A DNA stretch of 64,000 bases, taken from positions 124,001-188,000 of the forward strand of contig NZ_JXSQ01000004.1 in NCBI RefSeq assembly GCF_000834055.1, written 5' to 3'. Below the pieces are notes generated by a model. That model did not search any database. It was given only the letters and a program-made list of their open reading frames with translations, and was not told where the DNA came from. Both the position numbers and the translations under genes were made by a program. The DNA is from Leucobacter komagatae (GTDB lineage: Bacteria; Actinomycetota; Actinomycetes; Actinomycetales; Microbacteriaceae). Positions 33,471 to 41,453 of this stretch are shown here, piece by piece (position 1 is the stretch's first letter; every line of letters begins with the position of its first letter).

Positions 33471-34273
33471 ACAACCGGGCAGACGCACCAGAGACAGGGG
33501 CGACGGCGCTCGAGGTCGAAAACCTCAACGTCTCGATCGGTGGCACCCAGATTCTGCACGACGTCACGTTCAGCCTCGCAGCTGGTGAGCGCCTCGGCAT
33601 CATCGGCGGATCCGGCTCGGGCAAAACGATCACCGCCCTCGCCATCGCAGGCCTGCTGCCAAGGGAGGCGGTCGTCAGCGGCTCAGTGCGTGCCAATGGA
33701 CGCGAACTCCTCGGCCTGTCTGACCGCGAACTCACCGCGATCCGCGGCGACCGCATCGGCATGGTGTTCCAAGAACCGAAGACTGCGCTCAGCCCGTTCC
33801 GCAGGCTTGGAACCCAGATGACGGAGTCACTCGCCATTCACTACCGGCTCGGCCGCACGGAGCGCCGCGACGCCGCGCTGCGGCTCGCTCACGAGGTTGG
33901 CCTGAAGGATCCAGAGCGAATCGTGCGAGCGTATCCGCACGAGGTCTCGGGTGGGCAGCGGCAGCGCGCGGCCATCGCTGCCGCCATTGCTGCTTCGCCC
34001 GGTCTACTGCTCGCTGACGAGCCAACGACTGCGCTCGACGTGACCGTTCAGCGAGGCATCCTCGAACTGTTCACCGAGATCACCGACAGCGCAGAGTGCT
34101 CGCTCGTGTGCATCACCCACGACATCGCCGTGGTCAACCAAGTCGCTGACCGGGTCGTCGTGTTTGCGGACGGCAGCATCGTCGAGGCGGGAGCGGTGCA
34201 CGAGGTGCTTGAGCGCCCACAGCACCGCGTCACCCAAGCACTCATCGCTGCAGCGGGAGGTGAGAGCTCGTGA
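33467..34273 (+). CDS. peptide ABC transporter ATP-binding protein (DppD/OppD-like)
   Basis: 268 aa. Walker A GGSGSGKT (about residues 44-51), Q loop GMVFQEPKTALSPF, signature VSGGQRQR, Walker B LLLADEPTTALD and switch His in CITHDIAVV. At 268 aa it is shorter than typical 320-aa OppD proteins and lacks the C-terminal Cys-rich oligopeptide/dipeptide domain. The ATG at 33467 overlaps the permease stop, and its end overlaps the next ATPase gene (GTGA). It pairs with that protein as a heterodimer. Confidence 0.93.
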   Translation: MNNRADAPETGATALEVENLNVSIGGTQILHDVTFSLAAGERLGIIGGSGSGKTITALAIAGLLPREAVVSGSVRANGRELLGLSDRELTAIRGDRIGMVFQEPKTALSPFRRLGTQMTESLAIHYRLGRTERRDAALRLAHEVGLKDPERIVRAYPHEVSGGQRQRAAIAAAIAASPGLLLADEPTTALDVTVQRGILELFTEITDSAECSLVCITHDIAVVNQVADRVVVFADGSIVEAGAVHEVLERPQHRVTQALIAAAGGESS

Positions 34274-35163
34274 GCGAACGCACACAGCAGGCAACGTGGA
34301 CAGGCCAGACGCCCTGGACCGGGTCGATGCCGGTCGCTGGCACGATCGGCGCGGCACCGCGCGGGGATCACCCGCTCGTCGAACTCGCGGGCGTATCCAA
34401 GGAGTTCCGCACCCCGCCGCGCAAGCTCTTCGAGCGCGCGCAGACCGTCTGCGCGCTCACTGACGTATCGCTCACGATAGCTCGCGGGGAGAGCGTCGCG
34501 ATCGTCGGCGAATCGGGTTCTGGCAAAACGACCCTCGTGCGGCAGATGCTCGGGCTGAGCACACCAACCGCAGGCACCGTCCGCTTTGACGGCGTCGAGG
34601 TCGTCCCGCGTTCGCGCGACCTCGGCTGGCTCCGGCGGCGAACCGGTCTCGTATTCCAAGACCCGTACTCATCGTTCAACCCCCGCCGCACCATCGGCCA
34701 GTCGGTAGCCGAACCCCTTGAGGGAAGTGCGATCCCAGGCGACCACGGGGAAATGGTGCGGGCGGTACTCGAACGCGTCGGGTTGCCGCATGACGCAGCT
34801 ACGCGCTACCCCGACGCCTTCTCCGGCGGCCAGCGGCAACGCATCGCGGTCGCGCGAGCGATCGTGCACGGGCCCGAGCTGCTCGTCGGGGACGAACCGG
34901 TGAGCGCGCTCGACGTGCTCGTGCGCGCGCGCGTGCTCGATCTCCTCGCGGAACTCAGGCGCGAGTTTGGGTTGACGCTCGTCACCATCACGCACGACCT
35001 CGGAATCGTGCCAAAGCTCGCCGAACGCACCATCGTCATGCAGGGTGGGCGTATTGTCGAAGACGGCCTTACTGCAGACCTCCTCACCGCACCAAAGCAC
35101 CCGTACACGCAGCAGCTCGTCGCCTCGCGGCTGCGGCTCCCCGGGACAACCTGGCGCGGCTAA
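34270..35163 (+). CDS. peptide ABC transporter ATP-binding protein (DppF/OppF-like)
   Basis: 297 aa. About 40 residues precede the ABC domain. Walker A GESGSGKTT, Q loop VFQDPYSSFNPR (the DppF-type PYSSLNPR motif), signature FSGGQRQR, Walker B LLVGDEPVSALD and switch THDLGIV. It lacks the long C-terminal extension, as does its partner. The GTG start overlaps the upstream stop; YbaK follows after 23 bases with its own ribosome binding site. The transporter probably imports di- or oligopeptides; the cargo cannot be named. Confidence 0.93.
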   Translation: MSERTQQATWTGQTPWTGSMPVAGTIGAAPRGDHPLVELAGVSKEFRTPPRKLFERAQTVCALTDVSLTIARGESVAIVGESGSGKTTLVRQMLGLSTPTAGTVRFDGVEVVPRSRDLGWLRRRTGLVFQDPYSSFNPRRTIGQSVAEPLEGSAIPGDHGEMVRAVLERVGLPHDAATRYPDAFSGGQRQRIAVARAIVHGPELLVGDEPVSALDVLVRARVLDLLAELRREFGLTLVTITHDLGIVPKLAERTIVMQGGRIVEDGLTADLLTAPKHPYTQQLVASRLRLPGTTWRG

Positions 35164-35186
35164 CCCACACCGCAAAGGAGCATCGC

Positions 35187-35696
35187 ATGAGTATCAGCAG
35201 CGTACGCCAGGCACTGTCGGCGCAGGGTTGGGCTGGCACCATTCTCGAGTTCGCCGAGTCCAGCGCAACCGTTGAGCTTGCGGCAGCACAGGCCGGAACG
35301 GAACCGCGGCGGATCGCAAAGACGCTCGCGTTCGCCGGTCAGCCCGGCTCGCCAGCGCCCAGCGGGAACGCAATCCTCGTTGTCGCTGCGGGCGACGCTC
35401 GCGTGAATGGTGGGATGTTCAAACGCGCGTTCGGCTCGAAGCCGAGCATGCTGAAGTTCGACGAGGTTGAGCCCCTCACGGGGCACCCGGTCGGCGGGGT
35501 GTGCCCGTTTGCCAACCCGGAGACTGCACTCGTCTACCTCGACGAGTCACTTCGCCGATTCGACTCGGTGTTTCCCGCGGCCGGCAGCGCAAACTCAGCC
35601 GTCGAGATGAACCTCGCCGAGCTCGAGCGCCTGAGCGGCGCCGTCGGCTGGGTTGACGTCTGCGCGGGCTGGCGCGACGACCAGGCGGAGCGTTAG
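35187..35696 (+). CDS. ybaK: YbaK/EbsC family aminoacyl-tRNA deacylase
   Basis: 169 aa with the YbaK/ProX fold, which hydrolyses mischarged tRNAs such as Cys-tRNAPro. Conserved elements: KTLAFAG near residue 48, the catalytic-region Lys/Arg in GMFKRAFGSKPSML, and GHPVGGVCPFA (the GxxPGGVxPFG signature with small changes). ATG at 35187 follows AAGGAG. Its place as last gene of a peptide transporter operon is unusual and may link peptide-derived amino-acid influx to translation quality control; that is inference. Its TAG stop overlaps the convergent rsrA stop by two bases. Confidence 0.88.
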   Translation: MSISSVRQALSAQGWAGTILEFAESSATVELAAAQAGTEPRRIAKTLAFAGQPGSPAPSGNAILVVAAGDARVNGGMFKRAFGSKPSMLKFDEVEPLTGHPVGGVCPFANPETALVYLDESLRRFDSVFPAAGSANSAVEMNLAELERLSGAVGWVDVCAGWRDDQAER

Positions 35697-35932
35697 ACCG
35701 GAAGGCCTCTGAGGATCGCGTCGCGCAGGTCTGCCGGCGCGGCACCCTCGCGTTCTTCTTCGCAGGCTCGGCGCACAGCGTCGGTCAGCCGAGCGCACAC
35801 GCTCTCCTCGCCCTGGCAGTCGGCGCAGTGCTCAAGGTGCTCCCGGATCGGCGCGGACTCCTCCGCGCACAACTCGCCACGCAGCAGTTCGTAAATGTTT
35901 GCTTTCGCTTTGTCGCATCCGCAGTCGCTCAT
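35693..35932 (-). CDS. rsrA: RsrA-type zinc anti-sigma factor
   Basis: 79 aa. The zinc-binding anti-sigma core is H32-x3-C36-x2-C39 (EHLEHCADC) with an extra N-terminal Cys at 4 and 6, as in RsrA, where an N-terminal Cys pairs with the core Cys on disulfide stress. It would hold the cognate ECF sigma factor until oxidised. ATG at 35932 overlaps the sigma gene stop, the standard sigR-rsrA coupling. Its own stop shares bases with the convergent ybaK stop. Confidence 0.9.
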   Translation of the reverse strand: MSDCGCDKAKANIYELLRGELCAEESAPIREHLEHCADCQGEESVCARLTDAVRRACEEEREGAAPADLRDAILRGLPV

Positions 35933-36564
35933 CGCGCGGCTCCCTTCGCGGGCTCACTCTGTGTTGTGTCTGTTCTCTCAAGTCCAACGCCCTGCTCGCG
36001 CGCGTATTCCCCGAGCGCCTGGCGAAGTTTCGCTCGCCCACGGTGCAGGCGGCTCATCACGGTGCCGATGGGCACCTCCTGGATGTCCGCAATCTCCTGA
36101 TAGCTGAACCCCTCGACGTCTGCGAGGTACACCGCCATGCGGAAGTCCTCCGCGAGCTCGTTGAGCGCGCGAGTGACGACCGAGTCGGGCGTCCGGTCGA
36201 TCGCCTCGGCCTCCGCAGAGCGCGACGCCATGGCGGTCGTTGACTCTGCGCCGCCGAGCTGCCAATCTTCGAGCTCCTCGACCGCGCCGAGGAACGGCTG
36301 ACGCTGCCGCTTCCGATACGTGTTGATGTAGCTGTTCGTCATGATGCGGTACAGCCAGGCTTTGAGGTTCGTGCCCTCCTCAAACGAGGCGAAGGCTTGA
36401 TACGCCTTGAGGAACGTCTCCTGCACGAGATCCTGCGCGTCCTGCTGGTTGCGGGTCATCTTCATCGCGGCGCCGAACAGCTGGTCAAGCAGCGGTAACG
36501 CCTCATCCGCGAAACGGGATTTGAGGTTCGAGGGCGTCTCGCCCTGCTCCTTGCTCTTCACCAC
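35929..36564 (-). CDS. sigR: ECF sigma factor of the SigR/SigH (disulfide stress) group
   Basis: 211 aa. Region 2 spans about residues 20-85 ([20 protein letters not shown] and [20 protein letters not shown]); region 4 is at about 130-185 ([41 protein letters not shown]). This pattern and the RsrA partner identify the SigR/SigH group that controls thioredoxin, mycothiol and proteolysis genes. The start is GTG GTG with AGGA upstream. Only six bases separate it from the deoR stop, so part of its transcription probably comes from the acid-sugar operon upstream. A SigR-type autoregulatory promoter would have to lie inside deoR; I could not establish one. Confidence 0.92.
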   Translation of the reverse strand: MVKSKEQGETPSNLKSRFADEALPLLDQLFGAAMKMTRNQQDAQDLVQETFLKAYQAFASFEEGTNLKAWLYRIMTNSYINTYRKRQRQPFLGAVEELEDWQLGGAESTTAMASRSAEAEAIDRTPDSVVTRALNELAEDFRMAVYLADVEGFSYQEIADIQEVPIGTVMSRLHRGRAKLRQALGEYAREQGVGLERTDTTQSEPAKGAAR

Positions 36565-36570
36565 TCGATC

Positions 36571-37365
36571 CTAGCGCTCGGGTGCAATCTCAACCTGCCA
36601 ACCGAGCTCTCTGAAGGGCAGCAGCTGTTCGCTGCTCGCGAGCGAGTCGGTAATGAGACCGATCCCACGCCCCATCGGAGCCCAGCATGCGAAGGGCGCG
36701 TCCCGCTCCAGTTTGCTCGAATCGGCGAGCACCCACGCTTCGCGGCCGTTCTTCGCCATGAGTTCTTTGACGAGCGCCTGATCCATCTCCGGGCAGTTCA
36801 GCCCGCGTTCCGGGTCAAGCGCCTCAGCCCCGAGGAACGCAATGTCGGCGGTGAGTCGCTGCAGCGCCTGCAGCGTCGAGGCGCCAACAATCGATTCGCT
36901 CGGGCGCCGGAGGCGGCCGCCGAGCACTGTCACGTCTGCGCTGGTGTCGGCGAGCGCAACAATTGAGCTCAGCCCGTTCGTTGCGACCTGAGCGTCACCG
37001 CGGTGCCCGAGAATCGCGGCGACCTCGGCGACGGTGGTGCCAGAGTCGAGGAGCACGGTTGCCCCCGTCGGCACCATGTCCGCCGCGCGGTGAGCGATGT
37101 CGCGCTTGCGGCCCTGGTTCTCCGCAGACTTCACGTGCCATGAACGGTCGAGCCGCGCGGGTCCGATCGCGCCACCGTACGTGCGCGCGAGCCGCCCCTC
37201 TGCGTCAAGCTGAGCGAGATCACGGCGCACGGTCGAAACCGAGACGTCGAGCTCGCTCGCGAGCTCGTGGGCGTTGCCTATGCCGTGCCCGAGCTCAACG
37301 AGTTCAATGAGGCGCTCGCGGTCGGCGTTTCGTGTGCTGGTACTCTCTGCGCAGCACAGGACCAT
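36571..37365 (-). CDS. DeoR family repressor of the acid-sugar cassette
   Basis: 264 aa. N-terminal helix-turn-helix (ELASELDVSVSTVRRDLAQLDAEGRLARTYGGA, about residues 35-67), then the DeoR sensor domain with VLLDSGTTVAEVA, the sugar-phosphate loop, and IAFLGAEALDPERGL. DeoR proteins bind direct repeats and are released by a phosphorylated sugar intermediate. ATG at 37365. It lies behind pdxA on the same strand with a hairpin between, and just ahead of sigR. The likely operator is the direct repeat at 41243-41259 in front of the GntP permease gene, and the likely inducer a tetronate phosphate. Confidence 0.9.
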   Translation of the reverse strand: MVLCCAESTSTRNADRERLIELVELGHGIGNAHELASELDVSVSTVRRDLAQLDAEGRLARTYGGAIGPARLDRSWHVKSAENQGRKRDIAHRAADMVPTGATVLLDSGTTVAEVAAILGHRGDAQVATNGLSSIVALADTSADVTVLGGRLRRPSESIVGASTLQALQRLTADIAFLGAEALDPERGLNCPEMDQALVKELMAKNGREAWVLADSSKLERDAPFACWAPMGRGIGLITDSLASSEQLLPFRELGWQVEIAPER

Positions 37366-37398
37366 CGCTCGTCATGCGCCTCCTTCGGTCATTCTGGC

Positions 37399-37436
37399 GG
37401 TGGTCCCAGCCTAGCCTGAGGCCGGCTGGGACCACC
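37399..37436 (-). terminator. hairpin between pdxA and deoR
   Basis: Perfect 13-bp arms GGTGGTCCCAGCC / GGCTGGGACCACC with a 12-base loop, just downstream of the pdxA stop. There is no T run, so it could attenuate deoR-sigR-rsrA expression rather than end it. Confidence 0.6.
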
Positions 37437-37450
37437 TCCCGAGGAGAACG

Positions 37451-38476
37451 CTAGCCCTCGAAGTCTGCCCGGATGCGGTCGGCGAACGGTGCAAACTCGG
37501 CTCCGGCGAGGTACGCAGACTTCATCGTTCCCGGGTCGGCAATGGCCTTGCCTGCGATATCGAATGCCGTCCCGTGGTCCACAGAGGTGCGGAGAATGGG
37601 CAGCCCGACGGTCACAGAAATCGTGCCGTTGAAGTCGATCGTCTTCGCGGGAATGTGGCCCTGGTCGTGGAACTGCGACAGCACACCGTCGTAGCGGTCG
37701 GTGAAGAGCTGGTGGAAGACCGAGTCCGCGGGGATCGGCCCGACAACGTTGTGGCCGCGCTCGCGCATCTCCTCGACTGCTGGGCGGATGAAGTCGATCT
37801 CTTCAGAGCCGAACTTCCCATTTTCGCCACCGTGCGGGTTGATGGCGGCGACGGCGAGGCGCGGCTCATCCGTGCCGTAGACCTTGAGTGCGCGCATGGC
37901 CTCGTCGATGGCCTGGATCTCCAGCTCAGTGTTGATGCGCTCGAGCGCGCCACGGAGCGAAACGTGACGGGTCGCGAAGAAGATCTTCTTTCCGCGTGCG
38001 ACGAACATCGTGTTCGAGCGGGGAGCCCCGGTGAGCTCCGCGAGCATCTCAGTGTGTCCGAGGTGCTCGCTGCCCGCAGCCCAAATGGCTTCCTTGTGGA
38101 TCGGTGCGGTGACGACGCCGGCGACCTTCCCCTCGAGCGCCGCCTGCGCGGCGACCTCGATGGAGCGCACAGCTGCTGCGCCAGCACGCTCCGAGATGAC
38201 GCCCCACTCTGCCGCGGTGTCACCGAGCACGCCGGTGTCGAACACATCGATGACGCCTGCCTGCTCCTCCGGCAGGTCGTCGAACGATTCGACTACGCGC
38301 ACCTCTGCCGAGAGCCCGAGGACCGTGAGCGCTGCGTGCACGGAGACGGGATCGCCGACCACGATCGCGCGCGCCGGACCAGCGGGGCCCGCGGCGTCGA
38401 GTACGGTCTGGACGGTGATCTCCGGGCCGATGCCAGCCGGATCGCCGAGGGTAAGAGCAAGAGTGTGTCGCGTCAT
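37451..38476 (-). CDS. pdxA: PdxA-family 4-phosphate dehydrogenase (acid-sugar catabolic type)
   Basis: 341 aa from the ATG at 38476 (MTRHTLAL) with GGAG upstream. NAD-dependent, divalent-metal dehydrogenase: LGDPAGIGPE at the N-terminus, VTAPIHKEAIWAAG and INPHGGENGKFG carrying metal-binding residues, and GPIPADSVF. PdxA proteins oxidise 4-phosphohydroxy-L-threonine in B6 synthesis, but those next to DUF1537 kinases (PdxA2) oxidise and decarboxylate D-threonate or D-erythronate 4-phosphate to dihydroxyacetone phosphate. The kinase and GntP neighbours favour the catabolic role here. Confidence 0.92.
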   Translation of the reverse strand: MTRHTLALTLGDPAGIGPEITVQTVLDAAGPAGPARAIVVGDPVSVHAALTVLGLSAEVRVVESFDDLPEEQAGVIDVFDTGVLGDTAAEWGVISERAGAAAVRSIEVAAQAALEGKVAGVVTAPIHKEAIWAAGSEHLGHTEMLAELTGAPRSNTMFVARGKKIFFATRHVSLRGALERINTELEIQAIDEAMRALKVYGTDEPRLAVAAINPHGGENGKFGSEEIDFIRPAVEEMRERGHNVVGPIPADSVFHQLFTDRYDGVLSQFHDQGHIPAKTIDFNGTISVTVGLPILRTSVDHGTAFDIAGKAIADPGTMKSAYLAGAEFAPFADRIRADFEG

Positions 38477-38538
38477 AGTGTCTCCAGATTGTGGGGTGAT
38501 GTGGTGGGTGCGCGGCGCGTGAGCTGCGCGCCGGGTGG

Positions 38539-38558
38539 CTTGGCGCAGCTGCGCCAAG
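38539..38558. repeat. perfect 20-bp palindrome between the kinase and pdxA genes
   Basis: CTTGGCGCAGCTGCGCCAAG lies five bases after the kinase stop codon. It has no loop, so it could be a protein-binding site or form a tight stem on the mRNA. Confidence 0.6.
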
Positions 38559-38563
38559 CGGGG

Positions 38564-39883
38564 TTAGGGGCGCCGGTAGCGGAGCTCAGCGAGGGCGCGC
38601 AGCTGCTGCATGCACGCCTCAGCTGTGTCCTCGGACCCGATGAGGCCGCCCTTCGTGACGATGGGGACCCCGTCAAGGGCACCGCCGACGGCGGTTCCGT
38701 ATACGGCGAGCGGCAGCACCTCGCCGCTCACCTCGAATGCGCGGACTGCTGCCGCGTCGAGAATCGCTGAGGTGATGTCGCCACCGCTGCTGTACACACC
38801 TGAGATCTCCTGCGTCTCAAGCGCCCGCGCAACCACGGCGGCAAACAGTGCGGGGAGCGCCTCACGGCCTGCGGCAGAGAGCTGCCCGCCGTGACTCGGC
38901 GGCTGCACGCGCAGCAGCACCTGTTCGGGGAACGACACGCTCGCGAGCAGCTCGGCGAGTTGCGCAGCGACCTCGCCAACGGGATCGGCGATATCGGTTG
39001 CCCCCTCACGCTCCCCCGCGAGGCGCAGCGCATCGACCTCGAGCACGTGCACGAGGACGTGGCCAGCGAGTCGGTCTGCCTGCGCAATAGAGAGGTCGGT
39101 GACGCTTCCGATCGCTGCGAGCAGCGGCGGCAGCGAACTCTCGGTGCGCTCGCTCCGGTCAGGCAAGCCAAGCTCCCGCGCGAGATAGGCCCCAGCTGGG
39201 CCGGGATCAACCGTCACCCAGCGAACCCCATCCGCGCGCGAAACGTTCGCGGCAGCTACCGCGATTCGTTCGATGTGCGCATCCTCGAGCGCGTCGCAGA
39301 TCACCAGGTCTTCGTCGCCTGCCGCGAGCGCTGCTTCAAGGCCGTCACCGAGCACCGTGTCGATACCGATGTGGCGGGAGGTCAACGGCTCCTGCTGCGC
39401 GAAGATCTCGCTCACGTTCGACGTCGACATTGGGTTGTGTACGTCGTAGCGCAGTTCCGTCTGCTCAAGCGGAACCCCGCCGAGCAGCTGGACGCCGTCG
39501 AGGGTGGTTCTGCCTGAGCTCGGGTACGCCGTGACCACGAGCGCGCGCACGCGCTCGGCTGGCCGTTCCGCGCGAACGCCAGCGAGCAGCGCGGCCGTTT
39601 CAGAACTGATGTTTCCGCGCAGCGTGGTGTCGATCCGCTTCACGACAAGCCCTGCGCCCGGCACTCGATCAATGATCGTGCGCACGCGCGATGCCGCATC
39701 CGCCGCCGGAATGTGCCGGCTGTCGGTCGCCACAATGACCGCATCAAAACCCGGAAGCGGGCCAGCAAATGCGTTCCAGCTGACCGTCGCGGAGCGCAGG
39801 CCGGCGCTCGCGAAGCGACCTCCTGCGGCATTTGCTCCTGTGAGGTCATCTGCGATGACGAGGACTGGGGTTTCGTGAGTCAC
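38564..39883 (-). CDS. four-carbon acid sugar kinase (DUF1537: DtnK/DenK/OtnK family)
   Basis: 439 aa, two-domain DUF1537 kinase. The substrate domain starts VLVIADDLTGANAAGGRFASAG, the hallmark ADDLTGA motif; the C-terminal nucleotide domain includes YSSGGDITSAIL and GTAVGGALDGVPIVTKGGLIG. These kinases phosphorylate D-threonate, D-erythronate or 2-oxo-tetronate at C4. It lies between a GntP permease and a PdxA-type dehydrogenase, giving import, phosphorylation and oxidation in one operon. ATG at 39883. Which tetronate is used cannot be read from sequence. Confidence 0.92.
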   Translation of the reverse strand: MTHETPVLVIADDLTGANAAGGRFASAGLRSATVSWNAFAGPLPGFDAVIVATDSRHIPAADAASRVRTIIDRVPGAGLVVKRIDTTLRGNISSETAALLAGVRAERPAERVRALVVTAYPSSGRTTLDGVQLLGGVPLEQTELRYDVHNPMSTSNVSEIFAQQEPLTSRHIGIDTVLGDGLEAALAAGDEDLVICDALEDAHIERIAVAAANVSRADGVRWVTVDPGPAGAYLARELGLPDRSERTESSLPPLLAAIGSVTDLSIAQADRLAGHVLVHVLEVDALRLAGEREGATDIADPVGEVAAQLAELLASVSFPEQVLLRVQPPSHGGQLSAAGREALPALFAAVVARALETQEISGVYSSGGDITSAILDAAAVRAFEVSGEVLPLAVYGTAVGGALDGVPIVTKGGLIGSEDTAEACMQQLRALAELRYRRP

Positions 39884-39901
39884 GACGTACCTTTCCTGAA
39901 A

Positions 39902-41230
39902 CTATCCGACGATAGCCCAGAGGATGAACAGCAGCGGGATGGTGGCAACCCAGATCGTCGTGGTCATGCCGCTCCAGGCGCGGAGCGCATTCACGCCGGA
40001 CAGGCCAGCGAACTTCGTGACGACCCAGAAGAACGAGTCGTTGAAGTGCGAGAAGAGGAACGCGCCACAGGCTGCGGCCATGGCGGCGAGCAGCGGGTTC
40101 AGCGCTCCGGCTTCGACGAGCGGCACTGCGAGCGTTGCCGCGGTGATCATGGCGACCGTTCCCGATCCCTGTGCGACGCGCAGGACGCTTGCGATGAGGA
40201 ACGGGATGAGGAAGAGCGGAAGCGGGAGCATTCCGACGCCGTCGGCGAGGTTCTTGCCAACACCGGAGGTGGTGAGCACGTTCGCGAACGCGCCACCGGC
40301 GCCGGTGATGAAGATGATGAGCCCGCCCGAGGCCGCGGCCTGCGAGAGCCAGCCGGCGACATCCTTCCGCGGGGTGTTGCGCTGGGGCAGCGTGTAGACG
40401 CCGATGATGAGGCCGATGAGCAGCGCGATCGCCGGGGCACCGATGAAGCTCGTGACTTCCTCAGCCGTTGACCCTGGGGCTACGGCCTTCGTGAGCGTGT
40501 TCGAGATGATGAGCAGCATCGGAACGAGGATCGGGATCGCCGCGCGGAAGACGCCGATTACCGGGCGGCTGGCAGCTTCTGCCTCTTCTTCAGCGAACAT
40601 GGTGTCGTCGCGGAATGGCTCGAGGCGCGTGCCCATGATGCGCGCGAAGGTGAGCACGACGGGGATGAGGACCAGGATGAACGGGATGCCAACAAGGAAC
40701 ATCAGCCCAAGGTCGACACCGAGCAGGCCGGCTACGGCAAGTGGTCCTGGGGTCGGCGGGACGAGTGTGTGGCTGAGCACAAGGCCGCCGGCAAGCGCGA
40801 GCGAGAGGACGACGACGGACTGCTTCGTGCGCCGCGCGAGTGAACGCGCGAGCGGATGCAGCATCACGTAGCCGCTGTCGCAGAACACGGGGATCGAGAC
40901 GACGGCGCCTGTCGCGGTCATCGCGAGGGCTTCGCGGCCCTTCCCGAAGAGCTTCACGAACGCGACGGCGAGCGCGTCTGCCGCGCCCGTCACCTCCATG
41001 AGCTTGCCGAGTGCGACACCGAGCCCGATGACGATACCGATGCTCGCGAGCGTGTTACCGAAGCCGGTCGTCATCATTGTGACGAGTTCGACTGGTGCAA
41101 CGCCTGCGATCAAACCGGTGACGATCGCGCCGATGAGCAGCGCTGGGAATGCATCGAGACGTGTCCGCAAGATGACGAGAATGATTGCGGCCACTCCGAC
41201 GAGCAGCGCTGCAAGCAGCTGTAGGTCCAC
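39902..41230 (-). CDS. GntP family gluconate/acid-sugar permease
   Basis: 442 aa with about 12-14 membrane helices; GntP family features include GFGNTLASIGIVIGLGVALGKL, VVSIPVFCDSGYVMLHPLAR and LVPPTPGPLAVAG. It imports sugar acids by H+ symport. First gene of the operon with the DUF1537 kinase, PdxA-type dehydrogenase and DeoR repressor. ATG at 41230 has GGAGG upstream. A good sigma-70-type promoter at 41296-41324 and a direct-repeat operator candidate at 41243-41259 lie in front of it. Confidence 0.92.
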   Translation of the reverse strand: MDLQLLAALLVGVAAIILVILRTRLDAFPALLIGAIVTGLIAGVAPVELVTMMTTGFGNTLASIGIVIGLGVALGKLMEVTGAADALAVAFVKLFGKGREALAMTATGAVVSIPVFCDSGYVMLHPLARSLARRTKQSVVVLSLALAGGLVLSHTLVPPTPGPLAVAGLLGVDLGLMFLVGIPFILVLIPVVLTFARIMGTRLEPFRDDTMFAEEEAEAASRPVIGVFRAAIPILVPMLLIISNTLTKAVAPGSTAEEVTSFIGAPAIALLIGLIIGVYTLPQRNTPRKDVAGWLSQAAASGGLIIFITGAGGAFANVLTTSGVGKNLADGVGMLPLPLFLIPFLIASVLRVAQGSGTVAMITAATLAVPLVEAGALNPLLAAMAAACGAFLFSHFNDSFFWVVTKFAGLSGVNALRAWSGMTTTIWVATIPLLFILWAIVG

Positions 41231-41242
41231 ACCGACCTCCTA

Positions 41243-41259
41243 TAGAAACTAGTAGAAAC
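41243..41259 (-). promoter_or_regulatory. direct-repeat operator candidate for the DeoR regulator
   Basis: On the minus strand: GTTTCTA-CTA-GTTTCTA, a perfect 7-bp direct repeat in the untranslated leader between the promoter and the gntP-type start. Direct repeats in this position are typical of DeoR-family operators. Confidence 0.5.
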
Positions 41260-41295
41260 ACGCAATTACGCGAGTGTAAGTTGCGAACTCAGATC

Positions 41296-41324
41296 ACCAT
41301 AGATGCATGAAACGAGCAAGTCAA
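41296..41324 (-). promoter_or_regulatory. sigma-70-type promoter of the acid-sugar operon
   Basis: Minus strand TTGACT, 17-base spacer, TATGGT. Transcription would start near 41289, leaving a leader of about 58 bases before the permease ATG. Confidence 0.65.
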
Positions 41325-41350
41325 ACGCAAATGCGGTCAGATTCACACAA

Positions 41351-41364
41351 GAACTGCTCAGTTC
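41351..41364. promoter_or_regulatory. inverted repeat upstream of the acid-sugar promoter
   Basis: GAACTG-CT-CAGTTC, a perfect 6-bp inverted repeat about 27 bp upstream of the -35 element and 90 bp before aroA. It could bind an activator or a second regulator. Confidence 0.35.
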
Positions 41365-41453
41365 AGTCAGTTTGACGGTGTGGCGATGCACGCGCGACCA
41401 CACTACTCCCGAAGACCAGCCACGCCAACGGGAAGCCGGGTAAGCTGAGAGAG

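Noticed and set aside
37451-38476. Vitamin B6 biosynthesis role for the PdxA-family gene
   Set aside because: Its neighbours are a DUF1537 kinase, a GntP permease and a DeoR repressor, which favour acid-sugar catabolism; no other pdx gene is nearby.
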